64,000 nucleotides of DNA from Methanosarcina barkeri str. Wiesmoor (lineage in GTDB: Archaea > Halobacteriota > Methanosarcinia > Methanosarcinales > Methanosarcinaceae). The notes below the pieces were generated by a model. It was not told where the DNA came from and did not search any database. It saw only the letters and a list, made by a program, of their open reading frames with translations. Where the stretch lies: positions 620,001 through 684,000 of the forward strand of contig NZ_CP009526.1 in NCBI RefSeq assembly GCF_000969985.1, in the 5' to 3' direction. Below are positions 63,897 to 64,000 of the stretch, in pieces (position 1 is the stretch's first letter; every line of letters begins with the position of its first letter). A program made the translations under genes and the position numbers.

Positions 63897-64000
63897 GCAA
63901 ATTCCTCATAGTCCAGTATCTGTTTTATACAGTGGCTGCAGCCCTTGGACTGGCCCTCAGACGGTTCTTTTCCCGGATGAGCGGAAGTACGTCCCGCCCG

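Overview
The window looks like a chromosomal segment of a methanogenic archaeon of the genus Methanosarcina. It carries a complete F420-reducing hydrogenase operon (frhADGB), a complete acetyl-CoA decarbonylase/synthase operon (cdhABC-cooC-cdhDE), and an archaeal translation cluster (FtsY, prefoldin alpha, L18a/LX, eIF6, L31e, L39e, PDCD5, S19e). Intergenic DNA is long, AT-rich and full of repeats and transposon remains. The species cannot be fixed from sequence alone.

Layout. 0.3-12.9 kb: two divergently arranged importers of unrelated types. On the minus strand is a five-gene peptide/nickel-type ABC transporter, and on the plus strand an iron-chelate/cobalamin-type ABC transporter. Each is accompanied by two genes of one subfamily of SAM-dependent methyltransferases, four copies in all. 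13.0-18.0 kb: the conserved translation/secretion cluster on the minus strand. 18.4-23.1 kb: a decayed integrase, then frhADGB. 23.5-31.5 kb: accessory DNA with a channel-like membrane protein, an Mrr-like nuclease, a membrane protein gene split by an IS200-type element, and three toxin-antitoxin modules, one with a dead toxin. 31.5-42.2 kb: a mobile-element graveyard (group II intron 3' end, IS200 scar, an intact DDE insertion sequence with perfect 9-bp target duplication, dispersed repeats) around an acetolactate-synthase-like gene and a DUF134 regulator with a decayed second copy. 42.2-50.7 kb: the cdh operon, preceded by a 320-bp unit repeated three times, each unit carrying a TATA-like box and a 130-bp inverted-repeat segment. 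51.2-63.9 kb: bacterial-like metabolic genes (second acetolactate synthase, class II fumarase, flavin ene-reductase, glutaredoxin, glycogen-debranching-type glucosidase) mixed with gene fragments and two AT-rich methyltransferases in a cassette-like arrangement.

How the genes work together. Frh and Cdh are both nickel-iron enzyme systems: Frh supplies or oxidises reduced F420, and Cdh splits or makes acetyl-CoA using Ni-Fe-S clusters and a corrinoid protein, with CooC as nickel-insertion ATPase. A nickel- or cobalt-chelate supply role for the methyltransferase-linked importers would fit this setting but is inference. The bacterial-like genes at 51-64 kb do not form one obvious pathway; together with broken malic enzyme, short-chain dehydrogenase and ene-reductase fragments they look like a decaying acquired island.

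The best candidates for something undescribed are the four-methyltransferase/two-importer locus (335-12902), the triplicated promoter/hairpin array upstream of cdhA (41005-41960), and the cassette-like methyltransferase pair with similar junction sequences (53772-55975).
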